From: Aselliscus stoliczkanus
Taxonomy: Eukaryota > Chordata > Mammalia > Chiroptera > Hipposideridae
DNA: 64,000 nucleotides
NCBI GenBank assembly: GCA_033961575.1
Contig: CM066731.1
Location: forward strand, 61,843,501 to 61,907,500
Direction: 5' to 3'
A program made the position numbers and the translations under genes. The notes under the pieces were generated by a model. The model was not told the DNA's origin. It searched no databases and saw nothing but the letters and a program-made list of their open reading frames with translations. Each line of letters starts with the position of its first letter. Position 1 is the stretch's first letter. Shown one piece after another: positions 25,301 through 37,478 of this stretch.

Positions 25301-27535
25301 AAGATGGTGTAACAAAGGTACTCTTTACAAAGATGGAGCAGGGTGAGGGGAGCTCCAAGAGGTGGTATTAGTGGGGCTCTGTACCCATCTTGAAGCCTGA
25401 AGAGTTGAGGAAAGCAGAATCCAGACACAGAGAGGACTGCCTGTGTGAGAGAGCACCTGACCACCTGACAGGAGCTGGGTCCTTGGGTAAGGACAGCAGC
25501 CAGACAGGCCACGGTGACTCCATGGCCCACTGCAGCCCATCTCCTGCCAGTGCCCCATGGGCCAGTCCCCACAGGAAGCCGGAGGGTAAGGGAGCCTATT
25601 GCTGCTGTCCCTTTCAGTCAGCCTTCCAGGGCCCAGAGCCAGGTGGGGGAAGGTGGGGAATGGACCTGAGGGCAAATGAAAGACTTTCAGCACAGATGGT
25701 ATGGAGAAATTTGACTACTTATGAAAAATAGAATTTGGGTTATTCATTCAGCTTTGTTTTTTCTTTCTTTGGAAAGTACATAATTTCCACAGTGTGACAG
25801 TAGGAAAAATAGCTAAGTGTTAGTGGAGGTGAATCTACAATTCTGCTGTAATTTGCTGAGGTCATCTAAAATGGCTTAGCCTGGTTTGATAAAGAATCAA
25901 TAGTTGAGTACGGACTGGAAGCTGCCATTGATTTCGGGGAATGCCATCGGCTGGTGCATATCTTAGAGTTATGCTTCTCTTAGTGAGGGTTGGAACAAGC
26001 CTCACATCTCCCTGCACGCTTTTCTGCACCAGTGTTAATTATTCAGACACTTTAATAGTGGAAAGAGTGATTGCTTCTCAGCCTTTGATTTCAGTCTCTT
26101 CATGGATCTGCCCCTCCCTGTCTCCCCTTAGTCTAGAAGCAAATACAGACTTCTTTTATATCAGAGACCTGTGGTCCAGTGGTTTTCCTGGTTCCTACCT
26201 TTGGACTTCATAACAGTGTCTTTCTGCTTTTAGAGTTCATATAAATGGAAGCAATGTTTCCAAAAGTCTGACATCGTTTAAAGAATGAGAATCTGGCCTA
26301 AGGATATTCTTATCCCTATCCTATTTTTATTCGCAGGCGTGGTGACCTAATAGATTTTTGAAATCAAGCTCTCTCCTAGGATTGCCTTTCTAACTTGCAG
26401 ACATCAGTAACCTAACGTGTAATTGGATATATCCTTCCACGTTATTGAGGAACAGCTAATAAATGGCAGGCACTGAAAACAGTGATGCATCATTTACCTT
26501 CTGATACTATTGCCTTCTCCAAGTACTGACATAATTTACTGCCCCTTTATGTATTTTCATCAAGCAGCTAGTGGTTTAAGCTTAACCTCTCTAGTTAAAT
26601 ATGTCTGGAAGGACAGAAATAGGAATACTGTGTTTTTTTTCTGTTGAAAGGAATAAAAAGAAAAAGGAGAAAGAAAAATCTCTCTGGTCTGTCTCTATTA
26701 CTTCCACTGTAAAACAAAACAGGAATTTTTTTTTTTTTTAATTTTCATTGGCCCACATTAAGGGTAAAATAAGATCCCCAAACTATTTTTTTTTAATTGT
26801 TTGAAATTTGGTTAAAATTCTTAACTAAAGAACCAGACTCTTTTACTGTCTCAGCTGTCTTCTCAGGTGTGGCTGTGTTTGATGACAGTGGAACTGCTCC
26901 GTAATTACTTTGTACCCAGAATCTAATGTTTTGTCTAGAGAAGCCTCTTCCAGTCTGGTGGTTATGCAGCCATAGAAAGCTCATTGACGCTGGATGAAGC
27001 TACAAAATGGAGCTTTTGAATTTACTTCCTCTGGCCCCTTTGATAACTGAACCCCTTGGGTTCATGACCTTCAGGCTGGGCTTACTTATCCAGGAAGCTT
27101 GTTGAAACCCATCCATGCCATCCGAATAGTTTGACCCTGTGTCCCAGTGTACTCAGGACCACATTCGCTGACAGATATTTTAGGGCAATGATTATTCATT
27201 TTAATCCAACCCCAAAGGACTTACTTAAGTTTCATAAAGGCCTCTCAGAGACACTACCACAAAGGAATGTTGTCAACTTGAGGACAGTTGTGCCTTTGGG
27301 CTCCCTTCAAATCACATGCCACAGGATGTGGCCAATACTTTACAATTCTACTTTGTTTCTCACATATTATTTTTTTCAAGTCTCATAATAACTCCCAAAT
27401 GAGAAACCAGTACTTGGAAGTGATAAATGGTACGTGTCCAAAGAACAGATAATTAGAGCCAATAATGACCTGACATGGGAAATATGGCCTTCAATATTGT
27501 GCAGGTTTTGCATATTTTGAACTATCAGGAAAGAG

Positions 27536-27536
<1 letters not shown>
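22302..27536. other. No gene or clear repeat seen
   Basis: About 5.2 kb of mostly unique-looking sequence. The 186-codon minus frame (23281-23841) and frames at 25288-25731 show no domain, signal peptide or membrane segment I recognise. 25520-25700 faintly recalls an old interspersed repeat I could not name. Confidence 0.4.

Positions 27537-27589
<53 letters not shown>
27537..27589. repeat. (GT)n microsatellite
   Basis: Pure TG run of about 26 units. Confidence 0.97.
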
Positions 27590-27594
<5 letters not shown>

Positions 27595-27994
27595 GAGCAG
27601 AAACTAAGGGAAGAGTGGATGGGAAGAACTAAGGCCCACTTAACTCAGCAATGGTGACAGCTGGCCTCACAGTAAGCTGTTACCAGTGGTGTGGCCACAG
27701 CATATCAGAACCAATAGCATACCTAATCAAACCACAGAGGACCCTTCAGTATTTTCAAGGACTCTGCATATGTCACCTCCTTCGTTAGATGCAAAGATGA
27801 ATTTCCTAACCAAGGCATTATTAGACATCCAAATATATTCCTGGTCATCTCTAGAGATTTTAAGAAGAGAATAAATTTAAAGAATGGGCTTCCTGAAAGA
27901 AAGGCAATGGATTAAAAGGCCTCTCAAGACTATTGCAGCACATAGAGGGGCCTGAGTGCTATTTTTTTGTCATTTATTCATTAATATTACGGAC

Positions 27995-28330
27995 TTCATG
28001 TATCAGGATGGGCTAAGTTTTGCTAATAACTAACAATACCAAAATCTCAGTGATCTACAATAGCAAGGATTTGTTTCTAGCTCTTCCCGCATGTCCCTCA
28101 TAGTTAAATGGGGACTCTGTCAGCAGCATCTGTACTCCAGGATCCAGACTAATGGGACATCTAGAAAGTTGCCGGTCCCCCTGGCAGAGGGAAAGAGCTC
28201 TGTGTAGGGTCTTGCACAGGCAATTGATTGCTCTGACCCAGAAGTACGTTGCATAGCCCAACAGAACCATGAGTGGGCCAGGAGGTGCAGTCCTACTATG
28301 TGCCAAGGAGTATCTGTGAACATGTCACAC
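27995..28330 (+). repeat. Ancient interspersed repeat, family not named
   Basis: Text such as 'aacaataccaaaatctcagtgatct', 'caaggatttgtttctagctc', 'gttgccggtccccctggcagagggaaagagctctg' and 'aggaggtgcagtcctactatgtgcc' follows a widespread mammalian repeat I recognise by order but cannot name with certainty. No coding frame. Confidence 0.45.
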
Positions 28331-29064
28331 TGCCTGCCAGTGCCAGGCTGTCTAAGGCTCCAAGTTGCTCCCCTGGTGGTCTGTACAGTGACCCTGAAGA
28401 GTCAAATACATAAACGGGCAACCTCAGTAACATTTCATAAGGTCTCCGATAAAGATTGCCCAGGAACATATAGGCAGGTAACCCCAACTCATTCCTAAAG
28501 AGTCAGATTCAGATTTTAACAGAAATCATATTTATGATATGACAAAGGCCAAACGCCGGGCTCTCGAGGGGATCATTTAAGAATTTAATTAACTCGTGTC
28601 CTAATTCATTATTTATTTAAGTATTACTTATCTTATTCTAAACATTTGTTCAGCTGTGCTTTTAATTTGCTTTTATTTAATGATGACTGCTATCCATAAA
28701 AGGAAGAGCAAATAATTCATAACACATGTTTTATTCTGTAGACTCATATGAATCAAGTTCCACCTAGAAAGGGAAGGGGTTGGGGTGGGAGGAGAGGAGA
28801 AGAAAGAATACATTTTTAAAGACATGCCAAGTACCACATCAGCTGTAACGCCTCCCACGGTCTTCTGGTAGAACGGATAGTGGTAAAAACTCACTGATTC
28901 CTGTGCTGCTGGGGCACGTTTCTTAACCTCTTTTATCCCATGGTATACATTTTGTTTTGAAAACAGATGACCTAGTGGCTCAACTTAGAAGGCCAAACAC
29001 ATCCACAGACTGTTTTGTGACCTGAGCTAACTCTGAGTTGGGTGATACAGTTGTCATCTAGCCA
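28331..29064. other. No feature seen
   Basis: Unique-looking AT-rich sequence with a G-rich patch near 28770-28800. No exon supported. Confidence 0.45.
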
Positions 29065-29300
29065 TGGCTGTCCCTTATTGAATGCTTACTAAATGTCAGA
29101 GATGGTGGTCAGAGCTTTCTATATAGTTTATGTGCTTTCATATTCTAATGTTTAATAACCATTTGGTCAGGAAATTATTCATTATGACAACAAATCGATA
29201 AGATATTGCTATGGGGTTTTTCTTTTCCTGTGTTACAAATTAAAAAAAAAAATGAGGTCCAGAGATGGGAGTACATTGGAAAGGTCATAAGTTGAGATCA
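29065..29300 (-). repeat. MIR SINE, antisense, diverged
   Basis: 'cttattgaatgcttactaaatgtcagagatgg...tataatttatgtgc' style start and later 'aaatgaggtccagagatgggag' keep the reversed MIR order, with an AT-rich insertion between them. Confidence 0.5.
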
Positions 29301-30735
29301 TTTTTTCTCTGCCTCTCAGTAGATTTGAACATGTCAAATGTTAAGATAAGGATTATGACAATAGTAGTAATATGAAACATGGGATGTATGAGAGGCATCA
29401 GTGTTCATTTTCTTGAATAAAGCTTTCACCTGGAATAATGCCCAGTAGTGAGGAATAAATGGAATATTCTCTCTAATTAGTACTTTTGATTTTACCCTGA
29501 AATTCTGTATAACCCATGGTATCAAGCAGGCCCATAAGGAAGAATTCAGTTCCCAATTATTCCTGACACTCTTGTGGAAACAAAGGAAGACATGACCCTT
29601 GCTATCCTATTCTACAGAACTAAATTTTCTTGGGGATGCCAAGCATGAAACCATCTAACTTTCTTTAATGTTTGAAAATCCAGAGGATAATGATATTCCT
29701 CTCATCTCAGCTCTCTTCTGCTGAAAATGTGCTGTTGTATTTATTACTAACTACATTTATTTAATAATTAAACACATTTGGTTTATAGAGTGGGGTTTTT
29801 TTCCCATCATAATCTATGTTCTTTAAGAAAAAAATAAATTACACCTTCATTTTCTATCTGTCTAAGTCATTATAAATGTCCTCTCATAGGTTTTATTTTA
29901 GCTGAAAAGCAGAAAGGAGCTTTGGGGCCTGAGGGATAAACATTTTCCTCCGTCGCTCCCACTCAGTCACATTATACCACGGTGAAGTCCTGAGTAGGTG
30001 GTGGCAGCTGGCATTTGTAATAGTTTAGTGACACACACACAAAAAAAAAAAGGTGGGGGGAGGGGGTGAAGGAAGGATAAAATAAGTAAATAAAAAAAGG
30101 AAAAAGAAAAATCAATTCTCACTGAAAAACAGTGAGCCAAAAACACAAAGGAAAATCCCAGGAAAATAAATTTTATTAGAAAATATAGCAGAAAAAAATA
30201 AAAAAAGATGACAGGAAACAGTCCAGAAGATGGCCAGTTTTCCTATCCTATGTTCTGAAAAAAATATTCAGGGGCTCTGAAGCATTCAAGATGGTGGGCA
30301 TTGCTCTTGAAGATAAATGGAGTCCAGTCCAATGAGTAACCAAGGATGGCCTACCCATCCATTTCATCTTCCTGTACCTTTTACACCCTGACCTTGAGAA
30401 AATGTACTTTATGTCACATATTCTGTTTTTAAGTATATTTTTATGCTACCTTTTTGTTCAGATATGAGCTTTTAGTCATTAAACTTCTAGACATGAGTAA
30501 GCCCTGATCTCTCAAGGTTTTCTCATGTCTCAGTGCTTGGAAGGAGACACGTTAGCTGCCAAGTTTATTGAGACTGAGTTGAGAGGTGTGGACATAGTTG
30601 TCAAGTATGGTTAACTTTCATCTTTTTTTCTTTCATCTATTGTGGAGGATCTTAGCCCTTCCTATTTTGCTATAATTCTTAACTGGACAATTATTTCTTT
30701 TAATTTCCATCAGAATACCCCTTTCTCAACTTCTT
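29301..30735. other. No feature seen
   Basis: AT-rich, with an A/G-rich patch at 30035-30200. No exon or named repeat supported. Confidence 0.45.
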
Positions 30736-30739
30736 TAAA

Positions 30740-31160
30740 CTTATCTTTAAGTTTCCCTCCCTGAAGTCCTTCACAGCCATGCTCATCTCCTTCCAAAACT
30801 TCTTCCTACCTCTATAGACCCTCTTCCACTCACATTTCGTGGTTTCCCCCACTGTGCTCCCATCATTCTTTATACTCACCTCTCTTATAGCCTTCATCAG
30901 GGCCGGCCGAGTGGCGCGGTGGTTAAGCACTGGCTTGGGAAGCCAGCGGCCCCGGTTTGGGTCCCACACGAGGGCTGGTAACACTGCCCTCAAAAAAGAA
31001 AAAAAAAAGTATTAGCCTTCATCACACTGTATTATGCTTAGTTGTTTGCACTGTCTTTCTCTACTCAGTCATGAGTCCCATTCATCTTGACATGCTTGGG
31101 GCCCAGCACAATGACTGGCGTGTAGAGTATTTGATAAAAATTTAGTTGAATGAGTGTATG
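30740..31160 (+). repeat. L2 LINE 3' end, split by a SINE
   Basis: 'ctccctgaagtccttcacagcc', 'atactcacctctctt', then past the SINE 'tgtattatgcttagttgtttgcactgtc', 'gcttggggcccagcacaatgactgg', 'ttgaatgagtgtatgaa'. The order is that of the L2 3' UTR. The SINE at 30900-31010 interrupts it. Confidence 0.5.
30900..31010 (+). mobile_element. Short tRNA-derived SINE (head A only)
   Basis: 'gggccggccgagtggcgcgg' head with A box, anticodon-like hairpin 'ctggcttgggaagccag', B box 'cggtttgggtcccac', 'aacactgccctc', then an A-rich tail. Target duplication tagccttcatca (30888-30899 and 31013-31024). It is the first ~95 bp of the long SINE with a tail added directly. Confidence 0.92.
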
Positions 31161-31969
31161 AACATAGGTTGGATTTAGTCACTGAGACAAACATTTATTG
31201 AGCATCTACTCTGCACCAAGGTACTCAACCTCAATGGTATGTTTTAAGGTCCACCTTAGATACTATAATACATCAGCTAATCTAAATACCTTTCATTATA
31301 AGTGTCTCATGATTTTCAAAGTGTTTCTATTATAAATTTGCTAAAGAATTTTTCTTCTATTTCTATTGTCTTGACATGTTTTGTACTAACTGTATAAATA
31401 CAATGGAACTAGTATACTGTATAGAGAAATACAGGAGAACTAGTTGACCTTAGTCTCAAATTCAAAAAGGATGCCAAATTTGGAGTCTGTCTTTATCTCC
31501 AAGCAAGACTATGCCTACATTACAGATATATGGAAATAACTGAATGAGGAGGGCATTCATCATTCAACTTTAAATCTATTATCCCATTCCTGGATCATAT
31601 TGCCTTTGGTGTTTATACAGCTATATTTGTGACCCTCATTTTAGCATTTTAGCCTGTCAAGCCCAGGTGACAATACATAATCTAGAGGTTGTTATCTTTG
31701 CTGGTGAAGTCTTCTGATGAGTTCTAACATATGAAGGAGTTTGATATGGTCTTTTCTCCTTTAACATAGAAGTGCCACGAGGGTAAGCCCTGTTTCTCTT
31801 GGTCCCAGCTGTATTCTCACTACCTAGCATGAAATCTGGCAATTAATAGGTCCTCCATATTGTTATTGTCCCTGCTACCTAAGAGAAAGTGAGAATAAGG
31901 TAACAGATGGGCTAAATGTGAGGGGGGAAAAAAAAGAGAAATAAAATAACAGGTAGAAGTGGGCAACAC

Positions 31970-32185
31970 TGGCTCAGTGATCAGTGTAGAACCATTTAAC
32001 CTTGGTGCAGGACTCTACAGTTTACTTTGCACATTCATGCACATGAAATCATGTAATTAGGGCCCCATCACTGTTCTGATTGAACATACGGAGACATTGA
32101 GCCTGCATGTGGCAGAGCTGGGGCTGAACCTGTCCTCTATCTTGAAGCCTCTTGCTCTGCTGGCTCCCGCCCCAAAGAACAAAGA
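31970..32185 (-). repeat. MIR-like SINE, antisense
   Basis: 'catacggagacattgagcctgcatgtggcagagctggggctgaacc' resembles the reversed MIR core and head. Diverged. Confidence 0.4.
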
Positions 32186-32559
32186 TGCTCCTTCCTCTCT
32201 GACACACCTCAGCCAATGCAAACTTGAACCAATGGCTCCTATGATCCTGTTTTGAGCTCCAGACTGTTTTATACAACTGCTTACTGACTAGATTCTTCTG
32301 GACTGCCCAAGAGTAGCCTTGCCAAGTAAATGCAAACATTTACTTCTCCCCTATCGTGGTCTATTTCCAAGGTTCGCTGCCTTAGTGATGTACATCCTGG
32401 TCTTTACAGCTGAGCAAGCAGGACACCCGAGGACCCTCCTCGAAGCCCCCCTTACTAAGCCTGTGGACTCTGTCATCAGATCCTCTTGATTTACCTCCAC
32501 ACTTCCCCCGCAAATCTGGGTGCACCTTCTCTACCACTGTCACTCATGTGTCCAAGCTC

Positions 32560-33125
32560 CCGTGGCAGCCTGCCACCACGGCAGCATGGCGGCCCCACAG
32601 CATGGCGGCCTCACAGCCTGCCTACATGCTCGCCAGCCTTCTTCCAGTCTGCTTCCATCCTGTAGGCACAGTGATCTTCAAAATGGTAATTCTCACCTTG
32701 CCAGCCCCTTCTTGAAACACTTGGGCAGCTTCTTGATGCTCGTACATTTACACCAAGCTCCCGTGAAGCCCACAGGACCTGCTGCTTCCTCCTTCTCCTG
32801 CTGTCCTCCCTGCACCAACGGCCGGGCCTTCTTTCCATCCCTGAGATGTGCAGTGCTCCCCCCTCGACCAGGGGTTTCACCCATGCTATGCTTTCTGCTC
32901 AGAATTCTCTTCCCACGCTTATCGCCTTGGCGAACACCTACTCATTTTTCAGCAAATCCCTCCTCTCAGAATTTGTCAAAATGGCAGGTTATAGGGGCAT
33001 TGAATTGGTGTCTGTCTCTCTGTTAAACTGTAAGCTCCAAAGTCCAGGAAGTCCAAGAACAGTCCTTTCTGCTCTCCCACCACAGTTCCTGGCACACTGT
33101 CATTGCACATTAAAGCAGACTTTCC
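32560..33125 (+). repeat. L2 LINE C-terminus and 3' UTR
   Basis: 'tgatcttcaaaatggtaattctcaccttgccagccccttcttgaaacacttgggcagc' encodes the degraded L2 ORF2 end. Then 'ctgctcagaattctcttcccac', 'caaatccctcctctcagaa', 'aactgtaagctccaaagtcc' and 'cctggcacactgtcattgcac'. The 168-codon frame at 32520-33026 lies here and is a chance frame over this repeat. The preceding patch 32570-32620 (ggcagcatggcggcc...) is locally GC-rich. Confidence 0.6.
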
Positions 33126-33132
33126 TCTAGAC

Positions 33133-33366
33133 CAGAGGCCAACAAACTTTTAAGACAGAAGAGCCAATCCTGTCCCTCACAACAATTTAAAAATGACTCG
33201 AGAGCCATAAAACAAATGAAATCACCATTATGTGCATAATATCCTTTAAAAATTTTATAAATGAAACTATGATAGTTTGATTTTCATTTTCAATTTTACT
33301 TCAGAGCCACATGTGCATACCCAAAGAGCCGCATGTGGCTCGTGAGCTGCTGTTTGCCAACCCCTG
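33133..33366. mobile_element. Full-length non-autonomous hAT element, copy 2
   Basis: Same element as 2339-2572 but inverted. It ends 'gctgtttgccaacccctg' and starts 'cagaggccaacaaactt'. Internal match includes 'aaaaattttataaatgaaactatgatagtttgattttcattttcaattttacttcagagccacatg'-order text. Length is again 234 bp. Flanks ctctagac / gtctggac are consistent with an 8-bp duplication with two changes. Confidence 0.85.
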
Positions 33367-35185
33367 GTCTGGACACTTATACTCCAGGAAGGTCTCTGTT
33401 GTCTCAGAACAGTTAGGGAATCAAATTAAAATAAGCCTGCCTAGCTATCTATTGGCAAAGTCTGCTGAATTAAATACCATATTCTCAGTGATTAAATTCA
33501 GCAAACCCGTTCATACCTGCTGTGGAGAATGCCAGGCATTGTACCCACACCAAGCCCTGTTCACACCCTCCTGGTTCAGGTGTGGAAGAAACCTTGTGCA
33601 TTGGAGAGCTCCATCCTTTCCTCACCAACCACTCCAAAATTTAACTGCCCAAAGCTTTTAGAAGAGCCAGTTTCATTTCTTCTTCTGACATCAGTGATAT
33701 TATGGAAAGCACATAGCTAAAAAACATGGAGAATCCACGTTTGCCTGAGGGCTAAGACGCATTTTGGCTAGAATATGTCTAGTGATTTGGGATTTTTGCT
33801 CTTGATACTGCTTGATTATGAAATGATTACTTGATTAAATTGGTGATTGGAACAGGGGACACGCAGGTGTGAAAGTGCTCTCGTCCTTCACCCTTCGCAC
33901 CTTTAAGTAGAGTGACCAGATGATTGCAGTAATGCATGTTGGGAGCATTCTTTGAGTGATGTGTTTACTATAACTAAAACATATGTAAAGTGAGGTAAAA
34001 ACTAGAGCTGAAGTAATTAAAAACTTTAACATTCATTTAAAAACCAAGCTCTACTATCCCAAATTATCCTGATTTCCTCAGTGACCATTATAAAAACTGT
34101 CCCTGACAGACCTCCGTCAATGTGCCCTGCTCACTGCCCCAAAGAAGCGGAAGGGATTGTCAACATCATGGACTCCCTGAAGCCCAGAACCCTGCAATCC
34201 AGCACCTGGGAAAGCCAGTGGACTCTGCCTTCTCTTTGGCAGCTGGCTGGGCTTCCAGGTCTCAGTCCCTCTTCTGCTAGTAGCTGAACCCCCAGCACAC
34301 ACTGGGTCCTAGATTCCAGAAAGGGACTGCTTCCCCCTTCTCACAATCCAGGGGCCCAAAATGCAAAAGGCCCAGGGTCATGGTCGTGTTTTCCAATTCA
34401 AAATCAGCTGGACGAGTGCTCTTGAGGAGAACCAAGAAACGGTAGGATTTTCCATGGCCACCCTAGGACTTCCGGTTGTGAAACATTCTGAACCAGATTT
34501 CTCTCCTGGGCACTTATCTAAAGAGGCTACAGGGCTGGCGTGACTTGGTAGATTCCCTCGTGTGTGTCTATTTATACCATGATCACTCCCTGTATCCAGG
34601 AACTCCTCACCCTCGGCCTGATCACAGTGTTTGCATCTTGAGTCTGGGAAGTAATACTCCCTTTCTGCTTCCTGTATTCAGATTCCAAGTATCTTTTCCT
34701 TATGAGTTAGAACATCTCCATTTCTGTTCCCAATTAGCTTCTTGCCCTGTTACTTGCTCGGCCTTCTCGTCATAGCATTATGGCCATATTTCATGATGTT
34801 ACTTGAGGATATCGTGTATCACAGTCTGCTTTGTATAGTTATGTGTACCCACATAACAATAAATTAAATATGAGTGAGTGGTTATGGCTAAGAAAATCAA
34901 TCTTTAAACAAATTAATATTGCAATGACAGTCATAGAGCTATTTGTCCATTTAATGTGTGCTTTGGCTTACAAGTGGAAAACAGTGAATGTATCATTTTA
35001 GAAAACCTTAAATCAAAGTGAATAAAAGAAAACAAGCCAAATATGCCATAAGATTTTTGAATTTGAATGCTGGAGGGGAGCTAACACCTTAATTTGTGGA
35101 TTCCAGATTTTTTAAGATGAACAGTGGTACCTCTTTTTTATTTCATTCCCAGCCATTTCATTTCCATGGTTTTGAAAGTAAAATG
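33367..35185. other. No gene seen
   Basis: Unique-looking. Short frames at 33311-33720 and 34081-34775 have no recognised domain. Confidence 0.4.
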
Positions 35186-35187
35186 AA

Positions 35188-35385
35188 TTGCCAAACTGAC
35201 CTCTGGATGCCAAATAAAACATAAGATGCTGAGGTAAATTTGAATTTCACATAAATAGTAATGTTTAGTATAAGTATGTCCCAAATATTGCATGAGACAT
35301 ACTAAAAAATTCTTGGTGGTGTATCTGAAATTCAAATTAACTGAGCATCCTATATTTTTATTTGGTAAATCTGATAACCCTACCA
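35188..35385. mobile_element. Palindromic DNA-transposon remnant (MER53-like), copy 1
   Basis: Inverted halves: 'taaatttgaatttcacataaatag' and later 'gtatctgaaattcaaattaactgagcatcctat'. The centre is 'agtataagtatgtcccaaatattgcatgagacatact', itself palindromic. Ends 'ggtaaatctgataaccct'. A partner copy is at 61083-61260. The family name is from memory. Confidence 0.6.
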
Positions 35386-36214
35386 CTAGACAGTTGTGAG
35401 AGATAAAAGCAATTTCTTGAGATAATGTAAATGAGAGAATCAAGCATAATACCCAAGCAAAATATGTATATTATTTTCCCTTCCTTTTGATAGGAAGTCA
35501 CATGTTATCATTTGGACAAAAATTCTTTATTAGTTAGAGACATAGTTTAGGTTTGAGAGCTCTAGTGCCAACGACATGTTGCTTTTTTTTTCTTTTTCTT
35601 TTTTGAACCCTGGAGATGTCACAGTTACTTCTACAAAATTGTTTGAGATTTAGTTCTCTTAATGTCTCTAGAAAATCAAACACTCCCCTTCTCTATTAAG
35701 GCAAACCATATTTTAGAAAAGAAAATTAAACTTTTAATTGTGTCAATATCCCCCCATACAAGATTATTCCAAAATTAAGATGTAGGCAGTAGACAGTAAA
35801 TACCTTGAAATTCTCACTACTTCATTGTATCTAAGAACAGGGTAATTGTGGCAATTGCATGTATTTTAGCTTCTTTCTCTATCTAATGAATGATATTTTT
35901 ATTGTCATTTGGAATAGTTGTAGGCACTCAGCCAGCAAATTCTTTACCAACAATTTTAGAGATGAGCAGGGGGGTTCCAGTGATGGGGCCAACTGAAAGT
36001 CAAGTTCACTCCAGCAAATTTTGAAAACTGCATTGACACTTAGAGAAGTGGGCTCTCTCTTTTGCTGGTAGAAGCATTATAAGTTTTCCAGAAGGCAGAT
36101 TGGCAATGTGTATAAAATTTATAAAGTTATGCATCCAGCTTTCCAGAGGGCAGAGAGAAAATAAGCATGCTTCAACTCCTATTGGCTTACTTGACCCACT
36201 CATCCTTCTGCCCA

Positions 36215-36315
36215 GACTGTCAACTCTTTGAGAGCAAGAATTATCTCTTTTTTTTTATTGTACTCACAATAATTCACACATAGTAAGCACTTAATAATTA
36301 TTTGTGAACTGAGCT
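36215..36315 (+). repeat. L2 LINE 3' terminus
   Basis: 'gactgtcaactctttgagagcaagaattatctc...cacatagtaagcacttaataattatttgtgaactga' is a standard sense L2 terminus. Confidence 0.5.
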
Positions 36316-36504
36316 ACATTTGAATAAACTGAGGATATAATTCGATTATCCTAAATTAATTTGTAAAAAGTCTCTAAAAGCACATGGATTTATATCCAAC
36401 AATTCTATGAATTCATGCCAAGGAAAGAAGTTTTCACATTCACAGAGATATATGTCCAAGTATCACAATATTTTAGTAGTACAAATTGAAAGCAACTTCA
36501 ATAT

Positions 36505-36898
36505 TGGCTATGGACTGAATTGTGCTCCCCACTGCCCCCAACTCCAAATTCATACGTTGAAATCTTAACCCTAAATGTGATGGTACTTGAAGGTGGGGGC
36601 TGTGGGAAATCATTAGGGTTAGATGAGCTCATGAGGGTGGGGCCCTCATGATAAGATTAGTGACATTTTAAGAAGAGACACCAGAAAGCTAGCTTTCTAT
36701 CTCTCCTTCCCTGCCATGTGAGGACTCAGTGAGAAGGCAACACCTACAAGGTAGGAAGAGAGCCCTCACCAGAACCATGCTACACTGGCACACTGACCTC
36801 CAATTTCCAACCCCCAGAACTGTGAGAAAATAAATTTCTGTTGTTTAAGCCTCACAACCTATGGCATTTTGTTAAGGTAGCCCGAGCCAACTAAGAGA
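36505..36898 (+). mobile_element. MLT1-type LTR (ERVL-MaLR), solo
   Basis: Close match in order to MLT1: 'tatggactgaattgtgctcccc', 'catacgttgaaatcttaacccta', 'gatgagctcatgagggtggggccctcatgataag', 'gagacaccagaaagctag', 'ccatgtgaggactcag', and the polyadenylation region 'ccccagaactgtgagaaaataaatttctgttgtttaagcc'. It ends 'cccgagccaactaagaga'. Flanks aatat / aatgt are near a 5-bp duplication. No internal retroviral genes. Placed inside an old L1. Confidence 0.9.
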
Positions 36899-37010
36899 AT
36901 GTCTAAGAATAAGATACTGGTTGGATGAATGATGGTAAACCCATATGTAGATCATTGTGTAGTTATAATCATTCTTTAAAGACTTGTGGTACAGGGAAAT
37001 TCTCATTATA

Positions 37011-37143
37011 CCAACGGTGCCAAAAAAATGTATACACATGACTCGTATTCATCTTTTGTTATATGTTGAGTATTACAGTTTTAATACTTTTTTTTGCTTC
37101 CTTAAAATGCGTATACAGTTTTGTGTTTTTTGGGCATCTTCTG
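37011..37143. mobile_element. Tc1/mariner-like non-autonomous element (short copy)
   Basis: Left end 'ccaacggtgccaaaaaaatg' preceded by TA. The right end is the inverted form 'gtatacagttttgtgttttttgggcatcttctg' followed by TA. The inside keeps 'attcatcttttgttatatgttgagtattacag', shared with the longer copy at 47520. 133 bp, internally deleted. Confidence 0.75.
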
Positions 37144-37361
37144 TATTTAAGTGAAAAAGCAAACTACAAAATGTTGTTAAATATGGTCCAATGTTGATAA
37201 AAACTAATACACAAACATGTACACATTTTTGAAAAATGCCGGCCCATACACCAAAATGTGATTGAATTACAGGTTATTTTTCTTTCATTTTTCTTTGTGC
37301 TTTTCCATATTTTGTAAGCTCTGGGTCTTGAATATATTTTACTTCTGTAATCAGAAAAATA

Positions 37362-37478
37362 GGGCCGGCCAAGTGGCGCAGTGGTTAAGCGCTGGCTTGG
37401 GAAGCCAGCGGCCCCAGTTCCGGTCCCACATATAAGGGCCAGTGACACTGCCCTCAAAAAAAAAAACAAAAAAAAAAC
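37362..37478 (+). mobile_element. Short tRNA-derived SINE (head A only)
   Basis: 'ggccggccaagtggcgcagt' A-box region, hairpin 'cgctggcttgggaagccagc', B box 'gttccggtccc', 'gtgacactgccctc', A-rich tail. Perfect 17-bp target duplication ctgtaatcagaaaaata (37345-37361 and 37479-37495). Among the least diverged copies, with CpGs intact, so probably young. Confidence 0.95.

Noticed and set aside
32570..32620. Possible CpG island or promoter around 'catggcggcc' repeats
   Set aside because: Far too short, with few CpGs and no flanking exon-like sequence.
32520..33026. 168-codon plus-strand open frame
   Set aside because: Overlaps a diverged L2 remnant in a frame unrelated to its ORF2.
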